Position numbers and translations under genes: made by a program
Shown: one piece after another, positions 35,005 to 46,228 of the stretch
Layout of the letters: each line of letters opens with the position of its first letter
How positions within the stretch are numbered: position 1 is the stretch's first letter
Origin: Linyphia triangularis
Lineage: Eukaryota; Arthropoda; Arachnida; Araneae; Linyphiidae
Reading direction: 5' to 3'
DNA: 64,000 nt
NCBI GenBank assembly: GCA_963978545.1
Contig: OZ021728.1
Span: 496,001-560,000 of the forward strand
The notes under the pieces: model-generated
What the model saw: only the letters and a program-made list of their open reading frames with translations
What the model was told of the DNA's origin: nothing
The model's database searches: none

Positions 35005-35575
35005 GGGTGTGGAACATCGCACAACTTTCAATTACACTATAATACTGAAGTGGATTTGCGTCATTTACAGTTATTATATTTTCATCATTCATTTAGAAAA
35101 ATTGCCAGTTTACTGATATTTTTTGCGTTAATTCTTGTATGGGTCTTAAAAAAAAAAAAACTCTCCAAAATGGTGATTTTAGCTATATACTTTTCGATAA
35201 TCCTTATATTTATTATAAGTGATCTAAACATCCCCACTACCGAAATTCCTTTTTAGAAATACGATAAAGACGTAAAAAGATGAACAACGAATGTCTTTAA
35301 CACAGACTCTTCTCTTGAGTATTCATCAGTGACTGTTTCTTCTGTGTTTTACTTACGAGACAGGATAATGTAATATTTATCGAAAAGCATATCTCCAAAT
35401 TCACCACTTTGGGATGTGGGGGGGGGGGGTAAAATATTTCTATAGCCAAGCTACATATTTCTGTAAAAAAATTAATGAAAATATGAAAACGGTGTTTTAC
35501 ACCAATTTATGGCAAATATAAATGCAGTGTTCAGTGTTAAGCTCAATTGAAAGTTGTGCGATGTCCAAAACCCCT
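35005..35575. mobile_element. ACATCGCACA foldback MITE, complete copy
   Basis: GGGTGTGGAACATCGCACAA at 35005 pairs with GTTGTGCGATGTCCAAAACC near 35570. Inner landmarks TTTTCATCATTCATTTAG and AACACAGACTCTTCTC are shared with the copies at 25200 and 40690. Non-coding. Confidence 0.65.
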
Positions 35576-35584
35576 AGTTTTTCT

Positions 35585-36310
35585 ATATGATAGTTGCCTC
35601 ACGCTTTGCAGACACCCTTCATTTTGTATAGGTTCCAGCTTTTGATGCTTTGTGAGCAAGGCTCGCTATGCTTGCTCAAAGCTTCCTTTCTACGCAAAAT
35701 CAAGCTTTCTACATTCAGTAAAAGTTTCATTGCAACGCAAACACAGGCTCGCTTCGCTCACGGAAAAAATCTTTAGTACGTAAACACAAGCTCAAGCGCT
35801 ATGCAAGCACAGCTGCTGGCAGAAAGGTTCATTGCTGTGCAAGCATGTGCTTGATTCGTTCTCTAAAAAGTCAATTGTTTTGTAAACCCTTATTACTTAT
35901 CATAACCTCTTCCTCTCCCCCACCATCTAGAAAAAAAAGAAGACTTTTCTCCGTTTATACAACCTACCTTACCCCTATGAGAATATTTTAACATTCTGTT
36001 ATGAAAAGCAAAATTAGAAGGTCAAAACTGCTTATGTTTGAATTTTCAGAGTTTTACGCTTGCTGGAAGTCAATTATCAAAGAAACTATAAGAAAATAAA
36101 AAAAAACTAATAAAAATGTAAACATTATGTTTGTCAAAAGTACAACTAGAAGACCATTACAGTACAAAATTCCAGAGCAGTACTCCTATTACACATTTTT
36201 AAAAAACTGATTAAAAAACTCATTAAAATTTTAACATTCTGTTTGCCAAGGCACATTAAAAAGGCCAAAGCTACTTATGTTTAAATTTTCAAAGTCTACT
36301 CATATTGGAT
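35585..36310 (-). mobile_element. Degraded Helitron fragment
   Basis: Reverse-oriented remains of the family at 6859. GCTCGCTTCGCTC-type repeats occur at 35660-35870, followed rightwards by units with AGAAGGTCAAAACTGCTTATG and AACATTCTGTT. Neither Helitron terminus is intact. Confidence 0.6.
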
Positions 36311-38430
36311 TTCGCCTACGGTAATGCTAGGTATGATATATTATCATTTCAGATGTAATTTTCTAATAAATATACTAGTTGTATACCTGGACATTCTTTA
36401 TTTTGCAATGTAGATTTTTAGTTTTTGATACAAACTATTAATGGCTTATGAAAATCAAGTTCACTTAAGGGAACTATAAATAGTAGAGACAAAGAACATT
36501 TGATACAATTAAACTAATTATTAGAGCAATACATTTATTAAAATTAATGAATAAAAATGTGTTGATTATTGAAATTTTTTTATTAATTATTAAAACTAAT
36601 AACTTAATTATTGGCATTATTTTATTATTAACATTAATTAATAACATTTGATTATAATTATATCGAAAAGTTGGGCAGGCATAAATCTAAAATCACCGGA
36701 CCGATTTTATGTCCCAATACGCCCCTGGTTAAGTAACACCTCAAAAATCATGATACACACATTAAACGTCATTTACGTTTAAAGTATATAATGTGTGTCA
36801 TATTAATTAAACATTTTGTACAAAATTTTCTAAACACCTAAATTTCAACAACCGAAAAATCAGCTCCATACCGCCACTGGTCTTGGAGAAAACTGAAGTT
36901 TCAATTTAGAATGAATCTTGCTTAATTTTTTGGCAAAGATAAAAATAATATATACAATTTTAAGGTTATTCAACGAGGATTTTTTTTTTTATACTACGAA
37001 AGTGAAATTAAGTAAAAATGAAGGTTTTGAACCAGCATAAAATTCTGTTGAAAAATATTTCTATTGTTTATTTTACTAAATTATGGCAATTAATGTCGAG
37101 TAGAGCTCCATAAATGGTGTTAAATTTCATATATTAAAAATGCATTCCCGTAATAGTGCATGCCACACAGAAACTGGAAAGCAGAAGGCACTATCGTATT
37201 TATTTCAACAAAATAATCATTGAAAAGGTGAAAAAGATTTATAGTGTGGAGTTAAAACTTTTGACGACAACAAAAACTGATATGCTTTAAAAAAAAATGT
37301 ATTTGCACTTTTTAACTAATATTTTTATAAAACATAATGCTTAATTCCATCTTGAAAAGCAATAATTATTTTAGCATAAGTCTTTTTTTTTTAAAGTTAT
37401 CAAATAAAGCTTAATGGTGGGAAATTTAGAAAAAGAATCTGAATAAAAGTTACCCACAATATTAAAAATAATATTACCCTATCGTTTAAAAAATATCTAA
37501 ATATATAAATATAATTTTTTTTATAAAATGGTATTTATAGTTAGAGTTTTTTTTTTTTTTTTTTTTTAATTTATATATTTTATTTTTCCTTCGTTAATAA
37601 AAATATCTCTATATTGTATTAAAAAGAATAATTCTGACTCAGAGAATAAACCAATAAATTAGCTTTAATTTTTACAATTAATATTGAGCTTATTCCAGAA
37701 AGTTAATAAAATATCTTGTGGGTAACTTATGTTCAGATTTTTTTTTTTTTTTTCAATTTCTTCTCGTTACGTTTCAAATTTTATAACTTTAAAAAAAATA
37801 TACTTATGCTTACAATAATTATTATTTTTCAAGAAGGAATTAAATATTGTGCCTTATTAAAATATCAAATAAAAATAGGAAATACATTTTATTTTAAAGC
37901 ATATCGAAAATTACACCAAAAGGCTGTTTTTGTTGATGTCAAAAGGTTTAAACTCCCCTTATAATACTATCTAAATTTTCTGGCGTTTTCCATTCTCAAA
38001 TAGCTTTGGCCCGGCGTTGTCAATTGACAATACCAGTCTATTTGCAATATTACAAATTGGCATTGGCACAACCGTCCAATTGCGAATCGTAAGTATGCCC
38101 CCTTACACGTCTATCTTCGATTATGTAATTGTGTTTACACACGAAACATAGGAAAGAAATTGTGTTTCAGATAAACTAGATTAGTCAAAATACTTTTAAA
38201 AACTATTTCAAAAGTGGATCCACATATTTCAAGTTAGGATCATACCCTTTAAAAATGGGAGAGATTTTTTTTTTTTTTTTTTGAAATCTTTGAAATCTCA
38301 TGTTGACATTGACGTTTTTTTTTTTTTTTTTTTCCTTTTTTTTCCCGCACAAATGAGCAACGTTCAATTCCTCAAGATCGAAATAATACTGTAAATTTGA
38401 ATATTCTCCGTCCCTCTCTAAGAACAAAAT
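36311..38430. other. Interior of Mutator-like element, AT-rich, no gene seen
   Basis: Long A/T runs at 37542-37567 and 37737-37755, and two poly-T tracts at 38265-38282 and 38316-38333. The short ORFs in the region are products of A/T bias. Confidence 0.5.
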
Positions 38431-38444
38431 CCTCAGGTACTATT

Positions 38445-38622
38445 GGCCGACCAAACGGTATAGTGGTTAGAGTGCTAGCTTCTGGACCGCGAGGTTGCGG
38501 GTTCCGAGTCCCGTGTTGGCATGGGTGTTTGTAAATGTATGTTGGCTTGTATAATGACGAATGTTTCGGCGCATTATAGCCCTCGTGTTGCTGACGGCGC
38601 AAGATAATCTGAATACAACCAA
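38445..38622 (+). mobile_element. tRNA-derived SINE with 14-bp TSD
   Basis: CCTCAGGTACTATT repeats at 38431-38444 and 38623-38636. The head GGCCGACCAAACGGTATAG, the B box (one extra C) and the GACGGCGCAAGATAATCTG tail are all present. It lies near the right end of the Mutator-like element and inserted into it. Confidence 0.92.
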
Positions 38623-39476
38623 CCTCAGGTACTATTCTTTATATGTAGATTGAGTTTTAGAGCTAAAAATTATGGTATGCCTTATTATAGAGCTGAATAT
38701 GTTGTCACTAGTTCATAATGTTAGTGAGTTAGTTGAAAACAAAAAGATCACCTCGAAACTAAAACTAAAGATATTAATACTTAATATTTATATTAATTTA
38801 TATATTATATTAATACTTATAATATTTGTTTCTGCTTATAAACAGTATTATAGTTTGGTTTAACGCTAAAGTGAGCCATTTCAATTTTAGTTTTACTTCC
38901 AAAAATTAGAAATTTCAAAATGTAGTAACAGTTAATTATACATTAATTAACAATTAATAAATACTTTTATTGTTAATTTCTACTTTTACAAGAGAATTGC
39001 CTTGATTTCAGTCGGCAAAGAGATGTCTAACGCTCATTCTCTCCAATCGAAATCCTTAGCGACGGCCCTGCGGCCTTATCGTCATCGGCAATCAACCCCA
39101 GACTATGACACGAATTGAACACAATGACCACTGGCTCCCTAAAAAGGAAGCTCCTAAAAAGGATGTGTAGGTTAATATACATTCCTTTATTTTTGAACAG
39201 AAAACTAGTCACACTCATTTATCGCCAAAAGTGGGAGAAAGGAAAAATTTTATTGCCTTTCTAAGCTCTTTGCATTCTAACCAAAAAATTTCGAACGAGA
39301 AAAATTCTAATGACAATAATTCTAACCAATTTCATTCTAATCGCGTTTATTAGGTCGAAATTAATTCTGTCCAATATCGTTCTGTCGAAATTCCGTTCTG
39401 ATGAGTACGATTCTAACGAGATTTTTCTGGCGAGTTTTTTTCGGTCGAAAAAAATTCGGTCCGTTCGGATGTAGCC

Positions 39477-39581
39477 CGCCGAAACATTCGTCATTAGACA
39501 AGCCAACATACATTTACAAACACCCGTGCCTAACACTGGACTCGCTGTCTAGAAGCTAGCACGCTAACCACCACACCGTTT
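39477..39581 (-). mobile_element. Split SINE, head part
   Basis: Continues the SINE begun at 30742: CGCCGAAACATTCGTCATTA onward to the tRNA-like head (complement of AAACGGTGTGGTGGTTAGCG), with the B-box region deleted (GACTCGCTGTCTAG). The target duplication CATCGTATCTGTG follows at 39582-39594 and equals the one at 30729-30741, which proves that both parts were one insertion. Confidence 0.9.
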
Positions 39582-39599
39582 CATCGTATCTGTGAGATA

Positions 39600-40685
39600 T
39601 AACATTATATCTGCTTTTTATATTATCATTGTAAAGAAAAATTGTAAATAAGTGGAAGCAAACCTTTTTTTCCCTATTTAGTACCTATAAGAACATACAA
39701 AACATACGTCCCGATGGCCGCACTTGCACTGAGAAAGAAAAAAAGTCAGTTTGTATCTCACAGATACAGCATTCGATTTTATGTGTTTGCCTATGGGAGA
39801 AGGAATCTGCTCAGCCCTAATTAACCCCCTTGCAATCATCCAAAATATGGTTGAAACAAAGGTCGCTTTTACGGAATACTAATAAACCAACTCGATGTCA
39901 TTCAATCGCATTAAAAAAACATTGAACCAACCATTGTTGTTACGAGAATGTTTTTTAATAAATAATAACACTCAGAATAAATAACTGTGATATTTATAGA
40001 TGAGGAGGTTCATTTTAGTAAATTAAGTCTCGAAACGGAGTTTGCCGATAGAAATGTTGTCGGAATGAACAGAAAAAACATTTTCATTTCATGTACACGA
40101 AATACTTATTAAAAATTCAACTTTTCTTTTAATATTGGGTAAATGAAAATTATAACTAATATGTATGAAAAGATAAAAAATATTTGACAAAACAATTGTT
40201 TTAAAGAAAGATATCTTGAAAAATTACATTGCGCGTGGATTCAACAGGGAAACTGATCTTCACTCACAACAGAATAAACAAAGTAATAGATCAATCAAAT
40301 CCATTCTATTCATTAACAGAGCGTCGATTCTGTTGGCAGCGTGTTTGCATCTCATTTTAAATAATAAGAACATCCCTAACAGCAAAATGTGCGGCAAAGT
40401 ATGTTTCAAAATTTATTGATTCCTATTCAAACAATTTTGGCAAAGAGTTGAAACAGTGATTGGGTAAAATTGAACTTACAGAGTGAGTTAAGTGCACTTT
40501 TAAACAAGTGGTACGCGCGAAAAAATTAAAATGCAGATTTTTCTGATCTCATTGAAAAAAGAATATCCACTCTGTTATATTCCAGATATTTTTACTTTCA
40601 AATTACCCATATATTGACAGAGGGTAGTATAACAGTAAAAAAAAGCTTTTGCATTGCTCCACATTTTAGAGCATCCTGATTTCAA
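39600..40685. other. No gene seen
   Basis: Moderately AT-rich with no defined repeat termini. A 67-codon ORF at 40216-40419 (MKNYIARGFNRETDLHSQQN) is not recognisable. Confidence 0.4.
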
Positions 40686-40689
40686 AAAA

Positions 40690-41115
40690 GGGGTCTAGAA
40701 AAAATGGTGGGGACCTACCATTAAGGTTTTCGTCAAAACACGCGTAAGATTGAAATAATGAAAAATCACGTTTTCCTGCAACTGCTATAAAAAACGGTTC
40801 GAACGATTTTGATTAAAATCTCTGTGCCTGTTAAGGTGTTCCAATCAAATACGAGTGCCTTTAACACTCCGCCTTGAGCATCGCCTATCAACGGTTGATT
40901 TTATTCTGTTTCACGCACAAGAAAGGACAATGTAATATCTATTGAATAACATCGCGATTTTGCCATCTTATTGTTTTTTTTCCCACATAAAAATTGTTAC
41001 CGAAAATATCACCAAAGTGGCCATTTTTATTTAAATGAGTGGAAATACTGTAAATAACACCCTAAATTTCAATTCAATGACCAATATTATAGTGTAATTG
41101 AAAGTTGCTTCTAGT
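40690..41115 (-). mobile_element. ACATCGCACA foldback family, reverse copy
   Basis: TACCATTAAGGTTTTCGTC (40714) is the complement of the 25567 block, and GTGTAATTGAAAGTTGC near 41092 matches the end of the 35005 copy. It spans the same internal order as the 25200 copy, reversed. Confidence 0.55.
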
Positions 41116-41392
41116 TTATAACTAATAAGTTATTACAATACTTTTATGTTGCACGGATAGTTCACAATAATCGTTGTGCTCAATTTGTGGGCAAACGACA
41201 AAATTCGGGGGTCGCCTTTATCTCAAACGCACAAAGTGATGCTTCCGTTGAGTCCTGACTCAGTATTTGTCGAAATGCTCAGTATCTCGCATTGTTCGTG
41301 GAAAGCGTTTGTATCTACAGTGGTGAAGCAACTTGCTGGATAGCAGGAAAAGAATTCTTTTGATTACACCCAGTGCTAGAAGTGTGGGTAGA

Positions 41393-41441
41393 CAGGCCCT
41401 GATCATCGCCTAGGCCCACAAGGCCCATGATTTTAGGGGCA
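41393..41441 (+). mobile_element. hAT end fragment fused to an LTR
   Basis: CAGGCCCTGATCATCGCC and GGCCCATGATTTTAGGGG match the left 50 bp of the hAT element at 54079. The sequence then switches directly to LTR sequence, so this is a truncated end at a recombination or insertion junction. Confidence 0.6.
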
Positions 41442-42087
41442 TGTACTTGGCGACCATTTGGTGACATTTTCGGTCCCCATGTACATGTATAGGACTTTTC
41501 GACTACGATCTGGAAAGTCCTCCAAATTTCTATCTCTATACTAAACTTCAACTTAACTAGACATCACTTAGACGGTAGATTGTCACTGTGCTCATAGGTA
41601 TTTAATCCATTTTGGCGGAGTGAAGACATAATTCTCGCCAAACCTTATAGCCTTTTGTTCTGTATAGGGTTGTGGTTTGGTGAACATTATGCTTTCACGC
41701 CGCCAAAATGGATTAAATACCTATGAGCAGTGTGACGATCTAAGTGATGTCTAGTTAAGTTGAAGTTTAGTATAGAAGATTCACGAAGTATTGACTCTTA
41801 TATAAGGCCGGACGTGAGTGGAGTTAGTTAGTTGACTGGAGTTACTGAGTTAGCTGTCTCTCAGTGAGTATTCAGAGTAGCGAACTGTTTGTCTTTTGCG
41901 GCGATTTGTAGCAGTTGTGTGTTTTTAACTGCTGTTTTGTGCTCTTTTGTTGTGTGAAGAGCCGTACTGAGTCTACTAGAATGAGAAGTTCTGGAGTTGT
42001 AAGAGAATCTGCGAAGAGTTATATAGGAATAAATTTCTGCAAGGCTTCTTCTTTAGCCTCAAATCTTTCGAACCCATCTACACAACA
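41442..42087 (+). mobile_element. Truncated gypsy-type LTR (second copy)
   Basis: Matches the LTR at 49195 from CTTGGCGACCATTTGG through CATGTACATGTATAGGAC, a TATATAAGG-type TATA box (about 41800), TTTTTAACTGCTGTTTTGTG and AATAAATTTCTGCAAG (polyadenylation signal) to the CACAACA end at 42087. The left 250 bp are missing and a MITE interrupts it at 41536-41775. The ORF across 41915-42229 is LTR sequence, not a gene. Confidence 0.75.
41536..41775. mobile_element. Complete 240-bp palindromic MITE inside the LTR
   Basis: CTATACTAAACTTCAACTTA at 41536 and its complement ending at 41775. The inner arms are also complementary (ATAGGTATTTAATCCATTTT and GATCTAAGTGATGTC / GACATCACTTAGA). It is absent from the equivalent site of the LTR at 49195, so the empty site is known. 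Confidence 0.85.
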
Positions 42088-42089
42088 AT

Positions 42090-43205
42090 ATATTGTCGAA
42101 AATCAACCAGGCGCAGTTTCCGTACCGTGCTTGGAAGTTTTATCCATATTTAATACACTGTCAACGGCTCCCTTTAACGGAAAACTAACAATTTTCTCTC
42201 TTAATCTATTAAATTTTCTCGTTAAATAAATCAAACTGTGGTATTATCTATAATATCGTGGGAAATAGAAATCTTATCAAGAAATCATAATCACCTTCAT
42301 AGTTATTGATAAATATTTTTACAATATATTTATGTCCTATTTTTAAATTCTTCGATTTTGTTTGGAGGGCTAATCCATTTGCCGTCATCCAATCGAGCAG
42401 ATAGACTCGATCGTTGTCTATAAAGTTTTTTGGAGAAAAAAATCTGTTAAAAAGTAAAAAATCAGTCAAGGACATATCATTGACTGACTGATTGGAATAG
42501 ATGTTTTTTTTGGTAGTGTTATGAAAAGTCGACCTGAGCCCAAAACCGCTCAATTAAGTTGCGCGTAGAAGTTAGCAATGTATAGAAAATATTTTTAGTT
42601 AAAACTTAGTTTTCATCAATTTTTTTTATTGAATCGCCAAAAGTTTTTAAATACTTTATAGTAACATCGATTTTGTTTGTTTTTGGCGGGCAAATCTGCA
42701 GAGGGCTAATTAATCCACTTGCCGTCATCCGATCGAACTGAAATTCGGCAGATAGACACGCTGTCGATGACAATGCATTTTGTGGTTTTGGGGGCAAAAT
42801 TCATAGCACGGAATCCAAGTTTTTTTTTTTTTTTTTATAGTAACCTATAGCTATCAAAAGTCGATATGAACTCATATTCACTAAAATAAGTTACAATTGA
42901 ACATAAAATTTAGCTATGCATATTTATATTAAAAACTTAGTCTCTATCAGTTCAATTTTTATGTATCATATTTTAAAGTAATTTCGTTATAAATAGCGAA
43001 ATATATTTTGACTGTTGCAATGTCAGTTTTTTCCTTGTGGTAACTTAATTTTATGTCTCGCGGTTCTCTGTAGCCAGGGATTAAGTGCTTTTCTTAGCAA
43101 AATGCTCAAGAACTCTCTTAAATGCTAAAATCAGAAAGTGTGGTTTAGCTCTTTTGTCAAAACATTTTAGAACACAATAAATTTTTGTTGCCCCAAGGTT
43201 AGTAA
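42090..43205. repeat. Dispersed repeat with two partial units, no gene seen
   Basis: TTGCCGTCATCCAATCGAGC (42379) and TTGCCGTCATCCGATCGAAC (42719) are two copies of the same segment, each flanked by TTTTGGGGGC-type or related sequence, with a relative at 9900. They yield look-alike minus-strand ORFs (DRVYLLDWMTANGLAL; QFDRMTASGLISPLQI) but no protein family that I know. The remainder is AT-rich. Confidence 0.45.
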
Positions 43206-43215
43206 TCGACCTTAA

Positions 43216-43922
43216 GGCGTCTTCTCACTTTAGGCACCTCGAAAATAGGCTATTTTCGCGATTTTTTTTCGAGGATTTTTGCAAACAATTATGGGATAAA
43301 ATGGATCCTATATAATAAACACATCTTTCAAGTACAAGAAATTTTTATTTTTTTTATTTTTTTGAACAATTATTATAATAAAACAGTAGCATCGAAAAAC
43401 CCGTGTAGAAATGTAATGTTGATGAAATTTCGGAAACTATCCGGCCGATTGTCATGAAATTTGAATGACATATTCTTCATAGTTATGGCTATAGCGCATA
43501 TCATCAGATTTTTGAAATTTTGATTTGAAGTATTTTTTTTTTTTTACAAAAAACTGCAAAAAAACGCGTTTTTTTTTTTACTTTTTCGAAAAACGTGCGC
43601 CATTTTGTTATTTTCGCGAATATCAAAAATCTGATGATATGCGCTATAGCCATAACTATGAAGAATATATCATTCAAATTTCATGACAATCGGCCGGATA
43701 GTTTCCGAAATTTCATCAACATTACATTTCTACACGGGTTTTTCGATGCTACTGTTTTACTATAATAATTGTTCAAAAAAATAAAAAAAATAAATTTTTC
43801 TTGTATTTGAAAGATGTGTTTGTTATATAGGATCCATTTTATCCGATAATTGTTTGCAAAAATCCTCTAAAAAAAATCGCGAAAATAGCCTATTTTCGAG
43901 GTGCCTAAAGTGAGAAGACGCC
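43216..43922. mobile_element. Palindromic foldback element, copy 2, TTAA-flanked
   Basis: TTAA (43212-43215 and 43923-43926) bounds inverted arms of about 300 bp that start GGCGTCTTCTCACTTTAGGC. The centre (about 43516-43622) is asymmetric and carries GCGCCATTTTGTTATTTTCG. Compared with the copy at 26242 it is inverted. TTAA at both ends suggests a piggyBac/Kolobok-type mobiliser, though TTAA is itself palindromic and could be part of the arms. Non-coding. Confidence 0.85.
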
Positions 43923-44550
43923 TTAAACAACAAGTAAACTAAAGAGTGAAATGTATTTTTCCAGTTAATATTGGTATGAAATAGCTTTATATTTAAAATA
44001 ATTGCGTTAAATTAAACATCCCAAGTAGTGGAACTCGTAACCCTTTTAGCAAAATACTAAAATGAAAATTGTGATTTTAGCTTAGAAATTCCTCACCATG
44101 CGAGCCGATCAGTTACTTACCTCGAATGTGATGAGGAGCGGGAAAAACTTATCATCACACTGACTCATCATCTCTAAATTACTCTTTTTCATTTATCCGA
44201 CCTTCCCTTTCATTTAGACCTTGAACTTCGGACTGATGAAGTTGACCCCAATTTCAGGTGCGTAGTTTGGCGAACAATAAGCGAAGGAATCGAATGACGG
44301 GATTTCTTGGAAATAACTTGATGACGCGAACTTGCAAGGTGATGGTGTAAAAAATATAGAATTTCTGTTGTTGGATGAATTTTCCACTGCACAAATGGGG
44401 ATTCCAGTTGGCTGTGCTAAAGGCCGATTTACACGTTACCAGTCGCAAGAATTATTCTCACTAGAATGTCTATCGTTGCCTGTTTACCGTGAAAACAAGA
44501 CCAGTGACTATTCATGGGTTGATGTTTGGAAACAAATCCCAAGTCGTCTC

Positions 44551-44592
44551 TGATTGGCGCATTTCCCGCGTCTTCCGGTTACTCACTTCCGG
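44551..44592. promoter_or_regulatory. Candidate promoter: CCAAT box, E2F site, two ETS sites
   Basis: GATTGG (reverse CCAAT, 44552), TTTCCCGC (perfect E2F consensus, 44562-44569), CTTCCGG at 44572 and again at 44586 (ETS core), all within 42 bp in a CpG-containing patch. This combination is typical of TATA-less promoters of replication and housekeeping genes. Neither flank gives a recognisable coding exon: plus 44526-44711 and minus 44254-44448 are open, but with unfamiliar sequence. The gene it serves is unknown. Confidence 0.4.
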
Positions 44593-44932
44593 CAGAGCAT
44601 TTGTCATTTCGTTTCAAGGATTGTTTTGCTTTTAAAAACTCAAATGAGCAGCAACTATTTAAAAAAATTAGAGCTTTTAGCTCAGATGAGATACAAAGAA
44701 ATTTATTATAGATGAAGGGATCGATTTATCCAATCCATTGGATGTTTTTTTTTAAAGCAAACTGTCTGTTGATGACTCCAGACATTGGCGAGAAGTCTCG
44801 TTTGGATACGTTTATATGTACCAAATTTTGTTTTAGATACCCAATTTGATGAAATAAAGATTTTTTTTTCTCAAAAGTTTCAGCTTATGCAATATAATTT
44901 TACATTTTCAGACATAAATAATATATTTACGA

Positions 44933-45585
44933 CTAGTTGAATACCCGTACTAAGCTACGAAATTTTAACAAATGCAATATTTTAACTTGCTGTGAGGCCT
45001 CGCGTTGCGGAAATCTGTCATTCGTATATAGGTTCCAGTTTTGGGCGCTTCGCTCGCAGGAAGGTTCATCGCTACGCAAAATCGAGCTCGCTTCGTTCGC
45101 TGAAAAGTTCAATGACACATAAACGCAGGCTTTTACTTCACTCGTTAAAAGGTTCATTGCTAAAAAGGTAAAAGGTTCATTGCTCGTTAAAACGTTCATA
45201 GGCTCGCTTTGCTCGATGAAAGGTTCATTGTTGCGTAAGCATAAGCTCGCTTCACTCACTAAAATCTAATTGCTACGTAATATTGGAAGCCTCTCCCTTG
45301 TCAAGAAAAAAAATCGTTTTGTAAAATATTTGTTAATAACAACAACAACAACAACAAAAATTCTGTATTATAAAAATACAATTAGAAGGCCACAACTACT
45401 TATGTTGAAAATTTCAAAGCTGTAGCCCTATTTTAAATTGTTTTGTAAAATTTATATTAATTATTTAAAAAAATTAATTAATAACGAACTAACCAAAAAT
45501 TTAAAATTTTGTTTTTCTAAAGTCCAATTAGAAGACCAAAACTACTTATGTTGAAAATTTTAGAGATGTATCCCTATTAAAAATC
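44933..45585 (-). mobile_element. Truncated Helitron with intact 3' end
   Basis: On the minus strand it ends CGGGTATTCAACTAG with T beyond (A at 44932), the Helitron CTAG|T end. Rightwards come GCGAACGAAGCGAGC-type repeats (45040-45250) and about 1.5 array units with GCTACAG / CAACATAAGTAG. It is cut off near 45585 with no 5' TC end. The 108-codon minus ORF here resembles the ORF at 8040-8237 of the first Helitron only because the DNA repeat is conserved. Confidence 0.8.
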
Positions 45586-45792
45586 GTCCTCATCTTTCAG
45601 AAATCTGTGGCTTTTTATCTGTGAAACATTATTTGTTCCAGTTTTCATACCACATTGCGGAACGAAGCAACATCACCCGTACTTCCTTCTTGAAAACACA
45701 TTATTCATTATGATTAAAATTTATAACTATGGATAAATACTAAGACTGAGAAAGACACAGTTTGTATGCACAAACACGAAGATCAAACAACA

Positions 45793-46074
45793 ACCGGAAG
45801 TAGCGAAAAGTCTCTGTGGTCTCGTCCGGTTTACAGCGCCATCTATGCACCGCTTCTCACTTCAAGTCATGAATACGGAGATTCCATCAGAGACATCTAC
45901 AAGGGGGCAACACCAATATCACACATTCTTCATCGTCTCGTTACCATAAAGATCGCCACACTATCTGGGATTACTCACTCGAGATCATTAAATATCAGCC
46001 ACCATATAAAAGAAACAACTTTGACACGTGATCGCAGTTCGGGACATTTTTTTATTTGTGTCACCTCACGTGAC
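45793..46074. promoter_or_regulatory. Candidate regulatory region: ETS site and two CACGTG E-boxes
   Basis: ACCGGAAGT (45793-45801) is a strong ETS site; CACGTG occurs at 46025 and CACGTGAC at 46067. The span is GC-richer than its surroundings and contains a 108-codon ORF (MHKHEDQTTTGSSEKSLWSR onward, to 46092) of unknown nature, which could be an unrecognised first exon or chance. Confidence 0.3.
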
Positions 46075-46228
46075 ATCCGACAGAGGGCGTGATGCTGGTT
46101 CAAAGCTGGATTGTTCCAGGCACCGTGCATTTCTAATTAATTTAGAAGCTAGCGTTGCATCCACTGGCAACATGTGCCTTAACACTAAACCGAATGATCG
46201 CTTTTGAGACTTGAATCAAAATTGTTAA

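Larger units (their letters stand above)
30797..39476. mobile_element. 8.7-kb Mutator-like TIR element inserted in a SINE
   Basis: A 9-bp duplication CGCCGAAAC (30788-30796 and 39477-39485) sits exactly where one continuous SINE is broken. The inner ends are inverted: both run into GGACCGAATTTTTTTCGACC and then into about 210 bp of degenerate short tandem steps around AGAAT/CAGAA (30797-31010 and about 39245-39476). A 9-bp duplication and repeat-built long TIRs fit Mutator-like elements. I see no MULE transposase; inside are a foldback element, a Helitron piece, another TIR element and a SINE. This is probably a non-autonomous carrier that grew by nested insertions. Confidence 0.8.

Noticed and set aside
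41915..42229. 104-codon ORF as a host protein
   Set aside because: The sequence is the R/U5 part of an LTR shared with 49195-50004, where the frame is not kept.
44254..44330. Small exon VRSLANNKRRNRMTGFLGNN after a TTTCAG acceptor
   Set aside because: Reads plausibly and ends near a CAAG|GTGATG donor, but no family was recognised and no joining exon could be found on either side.
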